A stretch of 64,000 nucleotides of DNA, from positions 1 to 64,000 of the forward strand of contig JAHBVY010000013.1 in assembly GCA_019637265.1 (NCBI GenBank). Direction: 5' to 3'. The first letter of the stretch is position 1, and the number at the start of each line of letters is the position of its first letter. Shown one piece after another: positions 54,093-63,825 of the stretch. A program made the translations under genes and the position numbers. The notes beneath the pieces are model-generated. The model was given only the letters and a program-made list of their open reading frames with translations, was not told the origin of the DNA and searched no databases. Source of the stretch: Polyangiaceae bacterium (lineage in GTDB: Bacteria; Myxococcota_A; Polyangia; Polyangiales; Polyangiaceae).

Positions 54093-54773
54093 TCAGCTGT
54101 CCATGGGGCGCACCGCGTGGAAGGTGTGGCGGACGTCCTTGCCCTCCACCATGAACACCACCATCTCCGCGATGTTGGTCGCGTGGTCCGCCACCCGCTC
54201 GAGGTAACGTCCGACGGACAGCAGGCGCTGAGCCGCGTCAGGCTCCGTGACCATGCGCTGGGTCAAGGCGGGGAAGGTCTCGGCGTAGGCGGCGTCGACC
54301 AGCGCGTCGCGCTCCACCACCGCGCGGGCGCGTTGAGCGTCGCTCTGAACGAAGCTGTTCAGCGCATCAGCGAGCATCTCTTGTGCCAGCTGCGCCATGC
54401 GAGGCAGGCGCGGATCGATGGCGACCGGCGGCTCGAGCGAGAGCTCGAGGGTGCGCTCACAGATGTTGGTTGCCAGGTCCCCCACCCGCTCGAGATCGGT
54501 CACGAGCTTCAGGCTGGTGGTGATGAAGCGCAGATCGCTCGCCACCGGCTGACGCCGGGCGAGCAGCTTGAGGCAGCGCTCGTCGATCTCGAGCTCGAGT
54601 TGGTCCACCTCATGATCCGCGCGCAGCGTGGCGCGCGCCAGCTGGGTGTCGCGCTCGTGGAACGCCTGCATCGCGTCGCCCACCATCGCCTCCACCTTGG
54701 AGCCCATGAGGAGCACCCGCTCCCGCAGCAGGTCGAGCTCGCGGGCGTACTCACGATCCGTATGACGGGTCAT
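54093..54773 (-). CDS. phoU: Phosphate transport regulator PhoU
   Basis: 226 residues from the ATG at 54773. Two PhoU helical repeats are visible (ELDLLRERVLLMGSKVEAMV, then VERVADHATNIAEMV-like ERVADHATNIAEMVVFMVEG). The metal-site acidic motifs are DLERVGDLATN and ERVADHATN. PhoU links PstB activity to the phosphate two-component system and represses the Pho response when phosphate is plentiful. It is the last gene of the pst operon, 26 bases after pstB. Confidence 0.95.
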   Translation of the reverse strand: MTRHTDREYARELDLLRERVLLMGSKVEAMVGDAMQAFHERDTQLARATLRADHEVDQLELEIDERCLKLLARRQPVASDLRFITTSLKLVTDLERVGDLATNICERTLELSLEPPVAIDPRLPRMAQLAQEMLADALNSFVQSDAQRARAVVERDALVDAAYAETFPALTQRMVTEPDAAQRLLSVGRYLERVADHATNIAEMVVFMVEGKDVRHTFHAVRPMDS

Positions 54774-54799
54774 CGCGCTTCCTGGCGTGGGAGGGTGGC

Positions 54800-55648
54800 T
54801 CAGCCGAAGCGGCCGGTGATATAGTCTTCCGTTTTGCGCTGCTTGGGGCGCGTGAAGATGACGTCCGTCTGGTCGTACTCCACCAGCTCTCCCATGTAGA
54901 AAAACGCGGTGGTGTCGGCGACGCGCGCGGCCTGCTGCATGTTGTGGGTGACGATCACGATCGTGTAGTCGGCGCGCAGCTCGTGGATGAGCTCCTCGAC
55001 TCGCGCCGTGGCGATCGGGTCCAGCGCCGAGCAGGGCTCGTCCATCAAGAGCACCTCCGGCTCCAGGGCGAGGCTCCGCGCGATGCACAGGCGCTGCTGC
55101 TGGCCGCCGGAGAGGCTGGTGCCGGAGCGGTCGAGGCCGTCCTTCACCTCGTCCCACAGCGCCACCTGGCGCAGCCGCCGCTCCACGACCTCGGCCGGGT
55201 TCGGCACGCGGGTCCCGTTCAGGCGCAGGCCGGCGAGCACGTTGTCTTGAATCGACAGGGTAGGGAACGGGTTGGGCTTCTGAAAGACCATGCCGATATG
55301 GCGCCGCACGAGCACCGGATCGACCTGGGCGCCGTAGATGTCCTGACCATCGAGCAGCACGCGGCCCTCCACCACCGCGCCCGGCGCGACCTCGTGCATG
55401 CGGTTCAAGCAGCGGACGAAGGTCGACTTGCCGCAGCCCGAGGGGCCGATCACCGCGGTCACGGTGCGGGCCTCGATCGGCATCGAGATCCCCTTCAGCA
55501 CCTGGGTGGTGCCGAAGCGCGCGCGGAGATCTTCCGCGGAGAGCTTCACCTCGGGCGCTGAGGGCTCCTCAGCGCCGCCGGGCGCTGAGGGGGCCTTCAC
55601 CTTCGGGGTGGGGGCGGTGACGACGGGCTCTGCTGGTTCGAGGTTCAT
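54800..55648 (-). CDS. pstB: Phosphate ABC transporter ATPase PstB
   Basis: 282 residues. The Walker A is [10 protein letters not shown] (about 67-76), then Q-loop [10 protein letters not shown], signature [17 protein letters not shown], Walker [15 protein letters not shown] and switch His [10 protein letters not shown]. It drives high-affinity phosphate import. The first 33 residues are Pro/Ala/Glu-rich and absent from most PstB proteins. It overlaps the end of pstA by ATGA. Confidence 0.97.
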   Translation of the reverse strand: MNLEPAEPVVTAPTPKVKAPSAPGGAEEPSAPEVKLSAEDLRARFGTTQVLKGISMPIEARTVTAVIGPSGCGKSTFVRCLNRMHEVAPGAVVEGRVLLDGQDIYGAQVDPVLVRRHIGMVFQKPNPFPTLSIQDNVLAGLRLNGTRVPNPAEVVERRLRQVALWDEVKDGLDRSGTSLSGGQQQRLCIARSLALEPEVLLMDEPCSALDPIATARVEELIHELRADYTIVIVTHNMQQAARVADTTAFFYMGELVEYDQTDVIFTRPKQRKTEDYITGRFG

Positions 55649-56523
55649 CGGCCTTTGACCCGGTGACGCACCAAGAGGCGCGCGGTGATGTTGAGGATCA
55701 AGATGAAGACGACGAGCACGAAGGCCGCCGCCCAGGCTTGCTGATGCCAGTCTTCGAAGGGGGAGACGGCGTAGGTGTAGATTTGGACGGGCAGCGACGA
55801 CACCGGCTGATCGATGCCGTCGTTCCAGAAGCGGTTGGAGAACGCGGTGAAGAGCAGCGGCGCGGTCTCACCGGCGACGCGCGCCACCGCGAGCATGATG
55901 CCCGTGGCGATGCCGGGCAGCGCGGTGCGCAGCGTGATCTTCAAGGTGACGCGCCAGCGCGGGAGCCCGAGCCCGAGCCCCGCCTCACGCAGCTGCTCGG
56001 GCACCAGGCGCATCAGCTCCTCAGTGGTACGGGTGACTGTCGGTACCATCAGCACCGCCAGCGCCACCGCGCCGGCCAGCATGCTGAAGCGCCCCAGCGT
56101 CAAGACGAGCAAGCTGTAGACGAACACGCCGACGGTGATGGAAGGCACGCCGGCGAGCACGTCCGCGGTGAAGCGGATCACCTTGGCTAGCCCGCCCTTG
56201 CCTGACTCCGCGAGGTAAATCCCCGCGAGCAGCCCCGGCGGGATCCCGAACAAACAAGCGAGCCCCACCAGCTGCGCGCTGCCGACGATGGAGTTGGCCA
56301 TGCCACCGCCGGTCTCTCCCACCGGCCGCGGCAGCTCGGTGAAGAACGCCAGGTTCACCCCGCCGATCCCGCGCGCCGTGAGGTAGTAAAGCACGCTGAA
56401 CAGCGGGACCAAGGCGAGCAGCGTGAACGCCACGCACAGCCCACGGATGAGGCGATCTTTCGCCTTGCGGAGCTTGTAGCTCGAGTCGCTGGCCTCGAGC
56501 AGCGGCGCCGCTCGCGTGCTCAC
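55645..56523 (-). CDS. pstA: Phosphate ABC transporter permease PstA
   Basis: 292 residues from the GTG at 56523 (GTGA overlap with the end of pstC). About six membrane segments and the permease EAA-like loop ([20 protein letters not shown], then [19 protein letters not shown]) are present. It forms the membrane channel with PstC. Confidence 0.95.
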   Translation of the reverse strand: MSTRAAPLLEASDSSYKLRKAKDRLIRGLCVAFTLLALVPLFSVLYYLTARGIGGVNLAFFTELPRPVGETGGGMANSIVGSAQLVGLACLFGIPPGLLAGIYLAESGKGGLAKVIRFTADVLAGVPSITVGVFVYSLLVLTLGRFSMLAGAVALAVLMVPTVTRTTEELMRLVPEQLREAGLGLGLPRWRVTLKITLRTALPGIATGIMLAVARVAGETAPLLFTAFSNRFWNDGIDQPVSSLPVQIYTYAVSPFEDWHQQAWAAAFVLVVFILILNITARLLVRHRVKGR

Positions 56524-57536
56524 CGCGCCCCCTTGGCTTCGCCGCGCGACACCTGCCACACGAGCAGCCGCGCCACGATGTTGAGCAGCAAGGTGACCGC
56601 GAAGAGCAAGAGCGAGATCTCCGCGAGCGCCGCCAGGTGCAGGTCCTGTGAGGCCTCGGCGAACTCGTTCGCGAGCACGCTGGCCATGGTGTACGAGGGG
56701 GCGAACAGCGAGGCGCTGATCTCCGGGCGATTGCCGATCAGCATGGTGATCGCCATCGTCTCGCCGAGCGCGCGCCCCAGGCCCAAGATCACCGCGCCCA
56801 CCAGGCCTGGGCGCGCGTAGGGCAGCACGCCGACGCGCACCACCTCCCAGCGGGTGGCGCCCAGGGCGATGGCGCCCTCACGCAAGTTGGCGGGCACCGC
56901 CTGCAGCACCTCGCGGCTCACGCTGGAGATGGTCGGCAAGATCATGATGGCCAAGATCACGCCGCCGCTCAGCATCCCGAACCCCTGGTTCGGCCCTGAG
57001 AACAGCGGCAAGAAGCCGAGCGTGCTGCGCAGCGCGGGCTCCACCGTGGTGGCCATCAGCGGCGCCAGCACGAACACGCCCCACAGGCCGTAGACCACGC
57101 TGGGCACCGCGGCGAGCAGCTCCACCAAGAAGCCGATCGGCTTACGGAGCCACAGCGGGGCCAGCTCCGAGAGGTAGATCGCGATGCCGAGCGCGACCGG
57201 CACCGCGAGCAGCAGCGCGAGCAGCGAGGAGACGACGGTGCCGAAGATGAAAGGCAGCGCACCGTACCGCTGCCCCACGGGGTCCCACTTTTGGCTGGTG
57301 ATGAAGCCCCAGCCGAACTCCTTGAACGACTCCTCCGCGGCGAACGCCATCTGCGCCGCCATCGCCAGCACCAGCACCAAGATCAGCAGCGCGAACAGCC
57401 GCGAGACGCTGCGGAATACGGCGTCACCCGGGTTCGCGCTGCGGCCCAACAGGGGGAGCCAGCGCGGGGTGCGGCGCACGATGCTGGGTGGATTGGAGAC
57501 GGAGGACACGAGCGGCTCGGTTGGCTTGGGGAGCAA
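56520..57536 (-). CDS. pstC: Phosphate ABC transporter permease PstC
   Basis: 338 residues with about six membrane segments. The blocks GTVVSSLLALLLAVPVALGI, FLVELLAAVPSVVYGLWGVF, the loop REGAIALGATRWEVVRVGVL and GLGRALGETMAITMLIGN are typical of PstC. It has a longer cytoplasmic N-terminus (about 40 residues) and lies 72 bases after pstS. Confidence 0.95.
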   Translation of the reverse strand: MLPKPTEPLVSSVSNPPSIVRRTPRWLPLLGRSANPGDAVFRSVSRLFALLILVLVLAMAAQMAFAAEESFKEFGWGFITSQKWDPVGQRYGALPFIFGTVVSSLLALLLAVPVALGIAIYLSELAPLWLRKPIGFLVELLAAVPSVVYGLWGVFVLAPLMATTVEPALRSTLGFLPLFSGPNQGFGMLSGGVILAIMILPTISSVSREVLQAVPANLREGAIALGATRWEVVRVGVLPYARPGLVGAVILGLGRALGETMAITMLIGNRPEISASLFAPSYTMASVLANEFAEASQDLHLAALAEISLLLFAVTLLLNIVARLLVWQVSRGEAKGAR

Positions 57537-57608
57537 GTGGTCAGGAGGGTGGAGCGCTCAGCGCAGCTAGTCAGGGTAACGGACAATCAGGAGCAAGGCA
57601 GCCAGGGC

Positions 57609-58676
57609 TCAGGGGAGCGCTGGTTTGCCGCCTGTCGTGAGCTGCTTCACCCGCGCCTCCACCTGCGTGACGACCTCCTCCGGCAGGGGGGCGTAGTGCA
57701 GCTTCTCGGCGAAGCGCTGGCCATCGCGCAGCGACCACAGGAGGAAGCTCGCGAGGGCGGCCGCCTTGGCGCTCTTCGGGTGGTCTTCATAGACCAGGAG
57801 GTAAGAGTACGAGGCGATCGGGTAGGCGCCGGGGCTCGCGCTGTCGGTGATCGAGGTGGTGAGCGACTCGGGCAGCTTCACGCCGCTGGCGGCGGCGGTC
57901 ACGGCCTTCACCGAAGGGGTGATGAACTCACCGCTCCGGTTCTTCAGCGCCACCACCTGGAGCTTCGCGGTGTGAACATAGGCCAGCTCGAGGTAGCCGA
58001 TGGCGCCGGCGGTCGTCTTCACCTGACCGCTCACGCCCTCATTGCCCTTGGCGCCGAGCCCCTTGGGCCAACGCAGGCTCTTGCCCGCGCCGACCTGCTC
58101 TTTCCAGCGCGGCGAGACCTTCGCCAGGTAGTCGCTGAACACCGCGGTCGTGCCGCTGCCGTCGCTGCGATACACCACGGTGATGCCCTGCTCGGGCAGC
58201 GCTATGCCTGGGTTCACCTCGGCGATCCGCGGGTCGTTCCAGCTGGTGATTTCCCCAAGGTAAATCGCGGAGAGCGTCTCCGACGAGAGCCGGAGCGTGG
58301 GGACGCTCGGCAGGTTGTAGGCCACCGCCACGGCGCCCAGGGTGGCGGGGATGTGGTGGATGGTACGAGGCGCTTTCCTTCGCTCGTCCGCCGTCATGGG
58401 CGCGTCGGTGGCACCAAAATCCACCGTCTCGGCCAGGAGCTGCCGGATCCCCCCGCCGGAGCCGATGCTCTGGTAGTTGATCTTCACCGTCGGGTGCTGG
58501 CGGTAGTATTCGAAGGTCCACTTCGAATAGAGCGGGAAGGGGAAGGTGGCGCCCGCGCCGTTCAGGTTGACGACGCCGCCGACCGAGCCATCCGGGTCCA
58601 CGCCGCGACACCCGACGAGGCTCACCACCAGCGCGGCGATCCAGAACAGGGCCCGGGCGCACATCCGCGCGGACAC
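57609..58676 (-). CDS. pstS: Phosphate-binding lipoprotein PstS
   Basis: 355 residues. Its signal peptide ends in a lipobox (VVSLVGC), so it should be anchored outside the inner membrane. Phosphate-contact blocks are NGAGATFPFPLYSKW, IGSGGGIRQLL, DFGATDAPM and YRSDGSGTTAVFSDYL. It is the first gene of pstS-C-A-B-phoU on the minus strand and has a candidate Pho box 47 bases upstream. Confidence 0.96.
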   Translation of the reverse strand: MSARMCARALFWIAALVVSLVGCRGVDPDGSVGGVVNLNGAGATFPFPLYSKWTFEYYRQHPTVKINYQSIGSGGGIRQLLAETVDFGATDAPMTADERRKAPRTIHHIPATLGAVAVAYNLPSVPTLRLSSETLSAIYLGEITSWNDPRIAEVNPGIALPEQGITVVYRSDGSGTTAVFSDYLAKVSPRWKEQVGAGKSLRWPKGLGAKGNEGVSGQVKTTAGAIGYLELAYVHTAKLQVVALKNRSGEFITPSVKAVTAAASGVKLPESLTTSITDSASPGAYPIASYSYLLVYEDHPKSAKAAALASFLLWSLRDGQRFAEKLHYAPLPEEVVTQVEARVKQLTTGGKPALP

Positions 58677-58722
58677 TTAGCAACGCCGCCCCGGCGTGCT
58701 GGGGCAGTCGGGCAACGATTGT

Positions 58723-58740
58723 GTGTCAGCCAGGTGACAA
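58723..58740 (-). promoter_or_regulatory. Candidate Pho box upstream of pstS
   Basis: On the minus strand TTGTCAC-CTGG-CTGACAC: two 7-mers matching CTGTCAT at five of seven positions each, spaced by four bases as in PhoB sites. It lies 47 to 64 bases before the pstS start. Confidence 0.5.
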
Positions 58741-58752
58741 GTCAGGAGGGTT

Positions 58753-58772
58753 GGGGGTTTGGCAGCGCGCTG
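58753..58772 (+). repeat. Dispersed intergenic motif GGGGGTTTGGCA, copy
   Basis: GGGGGTTTGGCAGCGCGCTG preceded by GGAGGGTT, between the porin and pstS genes. Confidence 0.7.
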
Positions 58773-58847
58773 CGCGGCGTTTTGAAGGCGTTTCGCGGGG
58801 TGCGTCGGGTGTCACGGTGCCGGGCGCCGCGCCGCGCCGCTGTCTCG

Positions 58848-60143
58848 CTACAGCACCATCTGGAGCTGGAGCCGCACCTGGTCGGTCCCCTCGGACATCC
58901 CGAGCTTGGGCTGCCACACCCGCAGCGCGTCGGCTTGGAGCTTCAGGGCGTGCTTGTGGAAGAAGTAGCTCACGCCGCCGCCCACCTCGCGCTCATTGGT
59001 CATGGCGCTGTCACTGCCGGCGGTGCTGGCCGCGTAGCGACAGGCGACCAGGGCCGAGGTGGTGGGGATGACGTAGCTCAGCTGGCCGACCAGGCCCCAA
59101 CCGTTGTGAGCGTCCTCCACCGGGATCAGGACCCCGCTCTCGTCCAAGGCGCCGCCGCCGTCTCGATCGCCCGAGCGGAAGGCCACTGCGCCGTACAGGT
59201 GGACCCCGGCCACCTTGAGCACCAAGTCCAAGGTGGCGACCTGGTAGTCAGCGGTCCCGCCGTCGTTGAACGCGCCCCCGAGGGTGCCCGCTCGCTGCCG
59301 CGCGCCGTCCACGTAGCCGACCGCCCCGCCCAGGGCGACACCGAGGTCGCTCCGCCCGAGGTCCCCTTGGGAGTAGTCGTCGAAGGCGCCGAGCGGCAGC
59401 ACCTCGACGCGCGCCAAATACATGAGCCCGAAGGGCCGTTGCTCGAGGTTCCTCGTGCCCTGGCCGGAGTACACGCCCAGGTTGTAGCGGAGGTAGCCCC
59501 CGGTGCCGAACAGGTCCTGTGAGCCCACGTCGAGGCCCACGTCGCGATCCAGGCTGAAGCGGCGCTGCATCAGGCTCAGGTCCACCAGCTCCAGCTTGCC
59601 GTCGGCCTGGATCGTTTCCCTGAGGAAAGGCACCTTGTACTGCCCGACGCGCAGCGTGAGATCGCGCAGGTGCGAGAACTGAGCGAAGGCGTCGAGCAGC
59701 GGGGTGGTGCGCGCGGGCGGCGTCGCGCCCAGCTGGGCGAGATCGAGATCCAGCGCCAGCTGGGTGTGAGGATCGAACAGCGTGCCCTTGGCGGTCACCC
59801 GCATGCGCTGGAGCTTCAGGCCCAGCGTCGCGTCGTCGTCCGTCGCGCGCTGGTCCTCCAAGGTCGCGCGGACCTGAGCGCGCATGCCGAGCGTGAGCGA
59901 GAAGTCACCGCTCGCGACGCGCACGCCCTCGCCGGGTCGGGCGCTGATCTCGGTCTTGGGCTCCGGCGCCTCGGGCGCTTCGCTCACGGCGTCCGCCGCC
60001 GGGCTCGACGCGTCGAGCTCCAGGGCAGGGTCGTTCGGCGCGGCCAGGCCGAGCGTGGTCAAGGACATCAAGGCACCAGCGCAGGCCCCCGCGGGTAGGA
60101 GGTGAGGGCGCCAGGCCGAGCCAAGGATCGAGCGGTGTTCCAT
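58848..60143 (-). CDS. Phosphate-selective porin (OprP/OprO-like)
   Basis: 431 residues. A signal peptide is followed by an Ala/Pro/Glu linker (about 35-65) and a beta-barrel with alternating strands (DFSLTLGMRAQVRATLEDQR, LRVGQYKVPFLRETIQADG, the block YNLGVYSGQGTRNLEQ). It ends in VRLQLQMVL. The KVPF-R pattern and the position beside pstS support an OprP/O-type porin for phosphate or polyphosphate uptake through the outer membrane. It would supply phosphate to PstS. Confidence 0.88.
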   Translation of the reverse strand: MEHRSILGSAWRPHLLPAGACAGALMSLTTLGLAAPNDPALELDASSPAADAVSEAPEAPEPKTEISARPGEGVRVASGDFSLTLGMRAQVRATLEDQRATDDDATLGLKLQRMRVTAKGTLFDPHTQLALDLDLAQLGATPPARTTPLLDAFAQFSHLRDLTLRVGQYKVPFLRETIQADGKLELVDLSLMQRRFSLDRDVGLDVGSQDLFGTGGYLRYNLGVYSGQGTRNLEQRPFGLMYLARVEVLPLGAFDDYSQGDLGRSDLGVALGGAVGYVDGARQRAGTLGGAFNDGGTADYQVATLDLVLKVAGVHLYGAVAFRSGDRDGGGALDESGVLIPVEDAHNGWGLVGQLSYVIPTTSALVACRYAASTAGSDSAMTNEREVGGGVSYFFHKHALKLQADALRVWQPKLGMSEGTDQVRLQLQMVL

Positions 60144-60682
60144 GAGGACCTCCAGTGCCGGGAACGTAGTTGTCTCGGCGTGCTTCTCATCGAGGAATCA
60201 AACGCCGCGCCATAAAAACGCAGGCAAAGCGGCGTGCTGTAGGCTGACTTCGGGTGATTCTTGCGTTGCGGCCCCGTCGCCCGGCGAGGGTTGCGCAAGG
60301 TGGGGCCTGCAGCGGCTAGGGAAACGCCGCGCGGTGGTCGCGCCCCGGCTCGCTCACGGCGCGGTGCCGTCCAACCCCAACCAGCTCTTCAGCACCACAC
60401 GAAGTGGCAGGGTGCTCTTCAAGGCTGCATGGATTCTCTGGTGAGGTCGAGGACCGTGACCCCAACGCTATCCGAAGCTAACCAGAGCCCCTGGGAGACT
60501 TCCATCGGCTCCAGGAGGGACTGCACCCCCCCCCTGATCCCCCGTGCGAACGACAGACGGTTGCCCCCGTGGGGCGTGCCAGGTCTCTAGAGTGGATTTC
60601 GTGCCCCCCGAAGGGGTACCTTCACGGGGCTTGGTGCTCTGCGGCGGGTGGTCCGTGCGCTGGGTGCTCGGCGAAGCTTGGG
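60144..60682. other. Divergent spacer between the porin and MBL-fold genes
   Basis: 539 bases without a supportable gene. It contains the second dispersed motif in reverse (GCGCGGTGCCGTCCAACCCC near 60357-60378). The porin promoter must lie at the left end and that of the MBL gene at the right. No convincing Pho box was found ahead of the porin. Confidence 0.4.
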
Positions 60683-61504
60683 ATGGCGTTTGGAGTTCAG
60701 TTCTGGGGGGTGCGCGGGAGCATCGCGTGCCCCACGCCGCAGCACATCGTGTACGGCGGCAACACCAGCTGCATCGAGCTGTTCAGCGGGGAGCACCGGC
60801 TGATCCTCGACGCGGGCACCGGGATCCGTGGGGTGGGGCGCGCCTTCATGGAGAGCGAGGTGCGGCGCGCCCACATCTTGCTCACCCACACCCACTGGGA
60901 TCACATCAACGGCTTCCCCTTCTTCGAGCCTGGCTTCCAAGCGGGGCGCGACTTCGAGCTGCTCGCGGGGCACCTCGGTAGTGGGGGGCTGCGTGAGGTG
61001 TTCGCGGGTCAGATGGCGCAGCCCACCTTCCCGGTGCCGCTCGAGGCGATGAAGGCGAACCTCAGCTTCTCTGACTTCAACGCGGGGGAGACGCTGCATT
61101 TGGCGCCTGGCCTGACGATCCGCACCGCGCCGCTCAACCACCCGAACGGCGCCACGGGTTACCGCGTGGAATCATGTGGTAAGGCGGTCTGCTATGTGAC
61201 GGACACGGAGCACGTGCCCGGCGCGCCGGATCAGACGGTGCTCGGCTTGATTGAGGGCGCGGACCTCGTCATCTACGACTCCACCTACACCGACGATGAG
61301 TTCCCGAGCAAAGTGGGCTGGGGGCACTCCACGTGGCAAGAGGCGGTGCGCCTCTGCACCGCGGCGGAGGTGAAGAAGCTCGCCATCTTCCACCACGATC
61401 CGGAGCACGAGGATGACTTCATGCGTCGCGTGGAGACGGACGCGCGCGCGATGTGGTCCGGCGCCACCGTGGCGCGTGAGGGCATGCGGCTGACGTTTGC
61501 TTAG
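60683..61504 (+). CDS. MBL-fold metallohydrolase
   Basis: 273 residues from the ATG at 60683, chosen because MAFGVQFWGVRGSIACP is the family start. The metal motif is LLTHTHWDHINGFPFFEP, with further ligands in CYVTDTEHVPG, DLVIYDSTYTDDEF and IFHHDPEHEDD. This matches beta-lactamase-like phosphodiesterase relatives often linked to signalling in this group. There is no signal peptide, and the substrate is unknown. Confidence 0.9.
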   Translation: MAFGVQFWGVRGSIACPTPQHIVYGGNTSCIELFSGEHRLILDAGTGIRGVGRAFMESEVRRAHILLTHTHWDHINGFPFFEPGFQAGRDFELLAGHLGSGGLREVFAGQMAQPTFPVPLEAMKANLSFSDFNAGETLHLAPGLTIRTAPLNHPNGATGYRVESCGKAVCYVTDTEHVPGAPDQTVLGLIEGADLVIYDSTYTDDEFPSKVGWGHSTWQEAVRLCTAAEVKKLAIFHHDPEHEDDFMRRVETDARAMWSGATVAREGMRLTFA

Positions 61505-61813
61505 CCGCGCGGTTCGCTTGGCCGCGCGGCTCGCTTGGCCATACCGTTCGCTTGGCCCGATGCGCTGAGGTCGCCGCCTGGGGTTTGTTTTTGGGGGTTG
61601 GGTAACGCCTGTTCGCGCCGGGAGTCGCATCCCAGCGCCGCTCGTCGCTGAGCGCCTCCGCATGGAGCGTCGCCACGGGCTGTTCGCGTAGTGGCCCGTT
61701 GCTAGCCGCGCCGTTCGCATAGCCACGTTGCTTGGCGGCCTCCGTCTGCTCGGCGTCGCGGCCCGCCTTTTTCGGCTGGCGCTCGGGTCAGGCCTTCTCT
61801 AGCTTGGTCCGGC
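61505..61813. other. Spacer between the MBL-fold and patatin genes
   Basis: 309 bases without a gene. Short near-repeats of TTCGCTTGGCC occur three times at 61513-61555, and a GGGGTTTGTTTTTGGGGGTTGG stretch at about 61580-61601 may be a divergent copy of the dispersed motif. Confidence 0.35.
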
Positions 61814-62650
61814 ATGAGGCTCGTGCTGGAAGGTGGCGGGATGCGGGCAGCCTACGCGGCGGGCATGTTGCTCGAGCTTCAGCGGGCGGAGGTGCCGGTG
61901 GAGGTGGTCATCGGCTCGTCGTCGGGCGCCATCAACGCGGCGTTCTTCGCGGCGCGCCAGATGGAGACGGCCGTCAGGCTGTGGCGCGATCACGCGCCGA
62001 GCGCGCGCTTCATCAGCTGGCGTCGGCAGTTCACGCCGTGGGGGCCGCCGGGGCTCGGCGTGGACGACATGCTCGACAACGTGATTGAGGCGGGAGGCTT
62101 ACTGGATCGCGCCCGCGCGACCCAGGGCTCACCGGCGCTGTACTTCACGGTGACCGACGTGGAGACCAGCGCGATGCGGATCGCGCGGCCCGATCAGGAG
62201 AGCCTCATCGAGTGGCTGCGGGCGGCGATGGCGCTGCCCGTAGGGTACAACCGCGTGGTGGAGGTGGAGGGCCGCGGCTACATCGATGGCGGCGTCGCGT
62301 GCCCGGTGTGCTTCGAGGAGCCGCTCGATACGGAGGTGACGGGGCCGACGGTGGTGGTGCTGACGCGCCCGATGCAGACCGCCAAGCCGCCGCCGAGCGC
62401 CTGGGAGCGGCTGGCGGTGCGTTGGATCGTCCCCGAGTCGATCCGCGAGCTCTCGCTCACTCAGCACCACCTCCACAACGGCGTGATGCAGCGGCTGCGT
62501 CAGGCGGTGGACGCGGGGGAGGTGATGCTGGTGGATCCTCCCGAGGGGATGCCGCTCGCGCGCCTCACCCGCGATCAGCGCAAGGTGCGGCGCGGCATCG
62601 AGATGGGCCAGGAGCGCGGGCGGCGGCTCGTGAAGCAGCTCGGCGGCTAG
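61814..62650 (+). CDS. Patatin-like phospholipase
   Basis: 278 residues. The oxyanion loop is EGGGMRAAYAAG, the nucleophile elbow GSSSG in VVIGSSSGAINAAFF, and the catalytic Asp is in YIDGGVACPV (DGG motif), making the Ser-Asp dyad complete. The C-terminal part is basic (RRGIEMGQERGRRLVKQL). Patatin-like proteins hydrolyse membrane lipids. No signal peptide is present. Confidence 0.93.
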   Translation: MRLVLEGGGMRAAYAAGMLLELQRAEVPVEVVIGSSSGAINAAFFAARQMETAVRLWRDHAPSARFISWRRQFTPWGPPGLGVDDMLDNVIEAGGLLDRARATQGSPALYFTVTDVETSAMRIARPDQESLIEWLRAAMALPVGYNRVVEVEGRGYIDGGVACPVCFEEPLDTEVTGPTVVVLTRPMQTAKPPPSAWERLAVRWIVPESIRELSLTQHHLHNGVMQRLRQAVDAGEVMLVDPPEGMPLARLTRDQRKVRRGIEMGQERGRRLVKQLGG

Positions 62651-62712
62651 TCGAGCGGCCACAGCGCGAGCCGTTCGCGCGCGGAGGGGTGACGTGGGAC
62701 CTTGTCGTGAGG

Positions 62713-62730
62713 GGCACTGCCAAACCCCCC
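62713..62730 (-). repeat. Dispersed intergenic motif GGGGGTTTGGCA, copy
   Basis: The reverse copy GGCACTGCCAAACCCCCC lies between the patatin and LLM genes, which converge here. Confidence 0.7.
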
Positions 62731-62814
62731 GATCCGAGCGCGCAGCTGACTAAAACGCCTGGCGCGGCGCGTTAGCCTCCGGGACTCGTGCGTTCGTCAG
62801 GTGGCTTGCCAAAA

Positions 62815-63825
62815 TCAGGCGTTGGGCGCCATCGCGCGGATGAACAGCTCCACCAGCTCCCAGGGCATGTTGTTCGGCAGGTTCAAGATGGGCAGGCTGA
62901 TGCCGTATTCACGGCGCCGCCGGAGCTCCGCCACGCACTGGGCGGGGTCCCCCGTCACCGCCAGGGCGTCGATCATCGCGGGCGTCACCGCCGCCGCGGC
63001 CTCTGCCCGGGTGGCCTTGTCACGGTAGAGCGCGTCGATGCGGTCGCACTCCTCTTGGTAGCCGAAGTCGCTCAGGAGCTCCTTGTAGTAGTCCCCCATG
63101 CCGCCGATGTAGAACGAGATGATCTGGCGCGCCTGGTCCTCCGCCATCTTGCCGCCGGTGGGGATCACGGTGGTGAACGGCGCCACGGTGATCTCCTTTG
63201 GATCGCGACCCGCTTTCGCGGCGCCCGCCTCGATCCACTCGAGCCCACGCTTGAACTCCACATAAGGCCAGAAGGTGGGGATCCAACCGTCCGCGAGCTC
63301 GCCGATGCTCTGTATTGCCTGCTGTTTCAGCGCGGCAACGTAGATCGGGATGTGGCGCCGGGTGGGCGTCATCGCGAGCTCGAACGGGCGGTAGTCGTTC
63401 AGCTTGGCGCCGGCGTCCGAGAGCTTCTCGCCCGCGAGCAGGGCGCGCGTCACGCGGATCACGTCGCGGACCTGCGTGAGCGGCTTGTCGAAGGGCCGCC
63501 CGTGGAAGCCCTCGATCACGCGCTTGCCGCTGGTGCCGACGCCGAGGATGAGCCTCCCCTCGCTGATCTCGTCGAGCGTGGCGGCGTGCATCGCGAGCAG
63601 CCCCGGCGTGCGCGAGAAGACGTTCACGATGCCGGTGCCGAGCTTGATGCGCTTCGTGTGCACCGCCATCTCGGTGAGCAGGCTGAAGATCTCGTAACCC
63701 CACGCCTCGGGGAGCCAGAACGAGTCGTAGCCGAGCTCGTCGGCGAGCTGGGCGGCTCGCAGGTTCAGCTTGCGGTCGTAGTTCTTCCAGAAGGCGACGA
63801 GGCCGATGCGCTCAGGTGTGGTCAT
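62815..63825 (-). CDS. LLM-class (luciferase-like) flavin or F420 oxidoreductase
   Basis: 336 residues from the ATG at 63825, with GAGGAGA 5 bases upstream. The bacterial-luciferase-like barrel shows [60 protein letters not shown] and [10 protein letters not shown], with [12 protein letters not shown] near the end. Such enzymes use FMN or coenzyme F420. The substrate is unknown. The remaining 175 bases of the window hold a GC hairpin (GGGGCGGCC / GGCCGCCC, 63901-63926) and no gene. Confidence 0.92.
   Translation of the reverse strand: MTTPERIGLVAFWKNYDRKLNLRAAQLADELGYDSFWLPEAWGYEIFSLLTEMAVHTKRIKLGTGIVNVFSRTPGLLAMHAATLDEISEGRLILGVGTSGKRVIEGFHGRPFDKPLTQVRDVIRVTRALLAGEKLSDAGAKLNDYRPFELAMTPTRRHIPIYVAALKQQAIQSIGELADGWIPTFWPYVEFKRGLEWIEAGAAKAGRDPKEITVAPFTTVIPTGGKMAEDQARQIISFYIGGMGDYYKELLSDFGYQEECDRIDALYRDKATRAEAAAAVTPAMIDALAVTGDPAQCVAELRRRREYGISLPILNLPNNMPWELVELFIRAMAPNA

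Noticed and set aside
52178-54154. 658-codon plus-strand open frame
   Set aside because: Antisense shadow of the HD-GYP gene and of the end of phoU.
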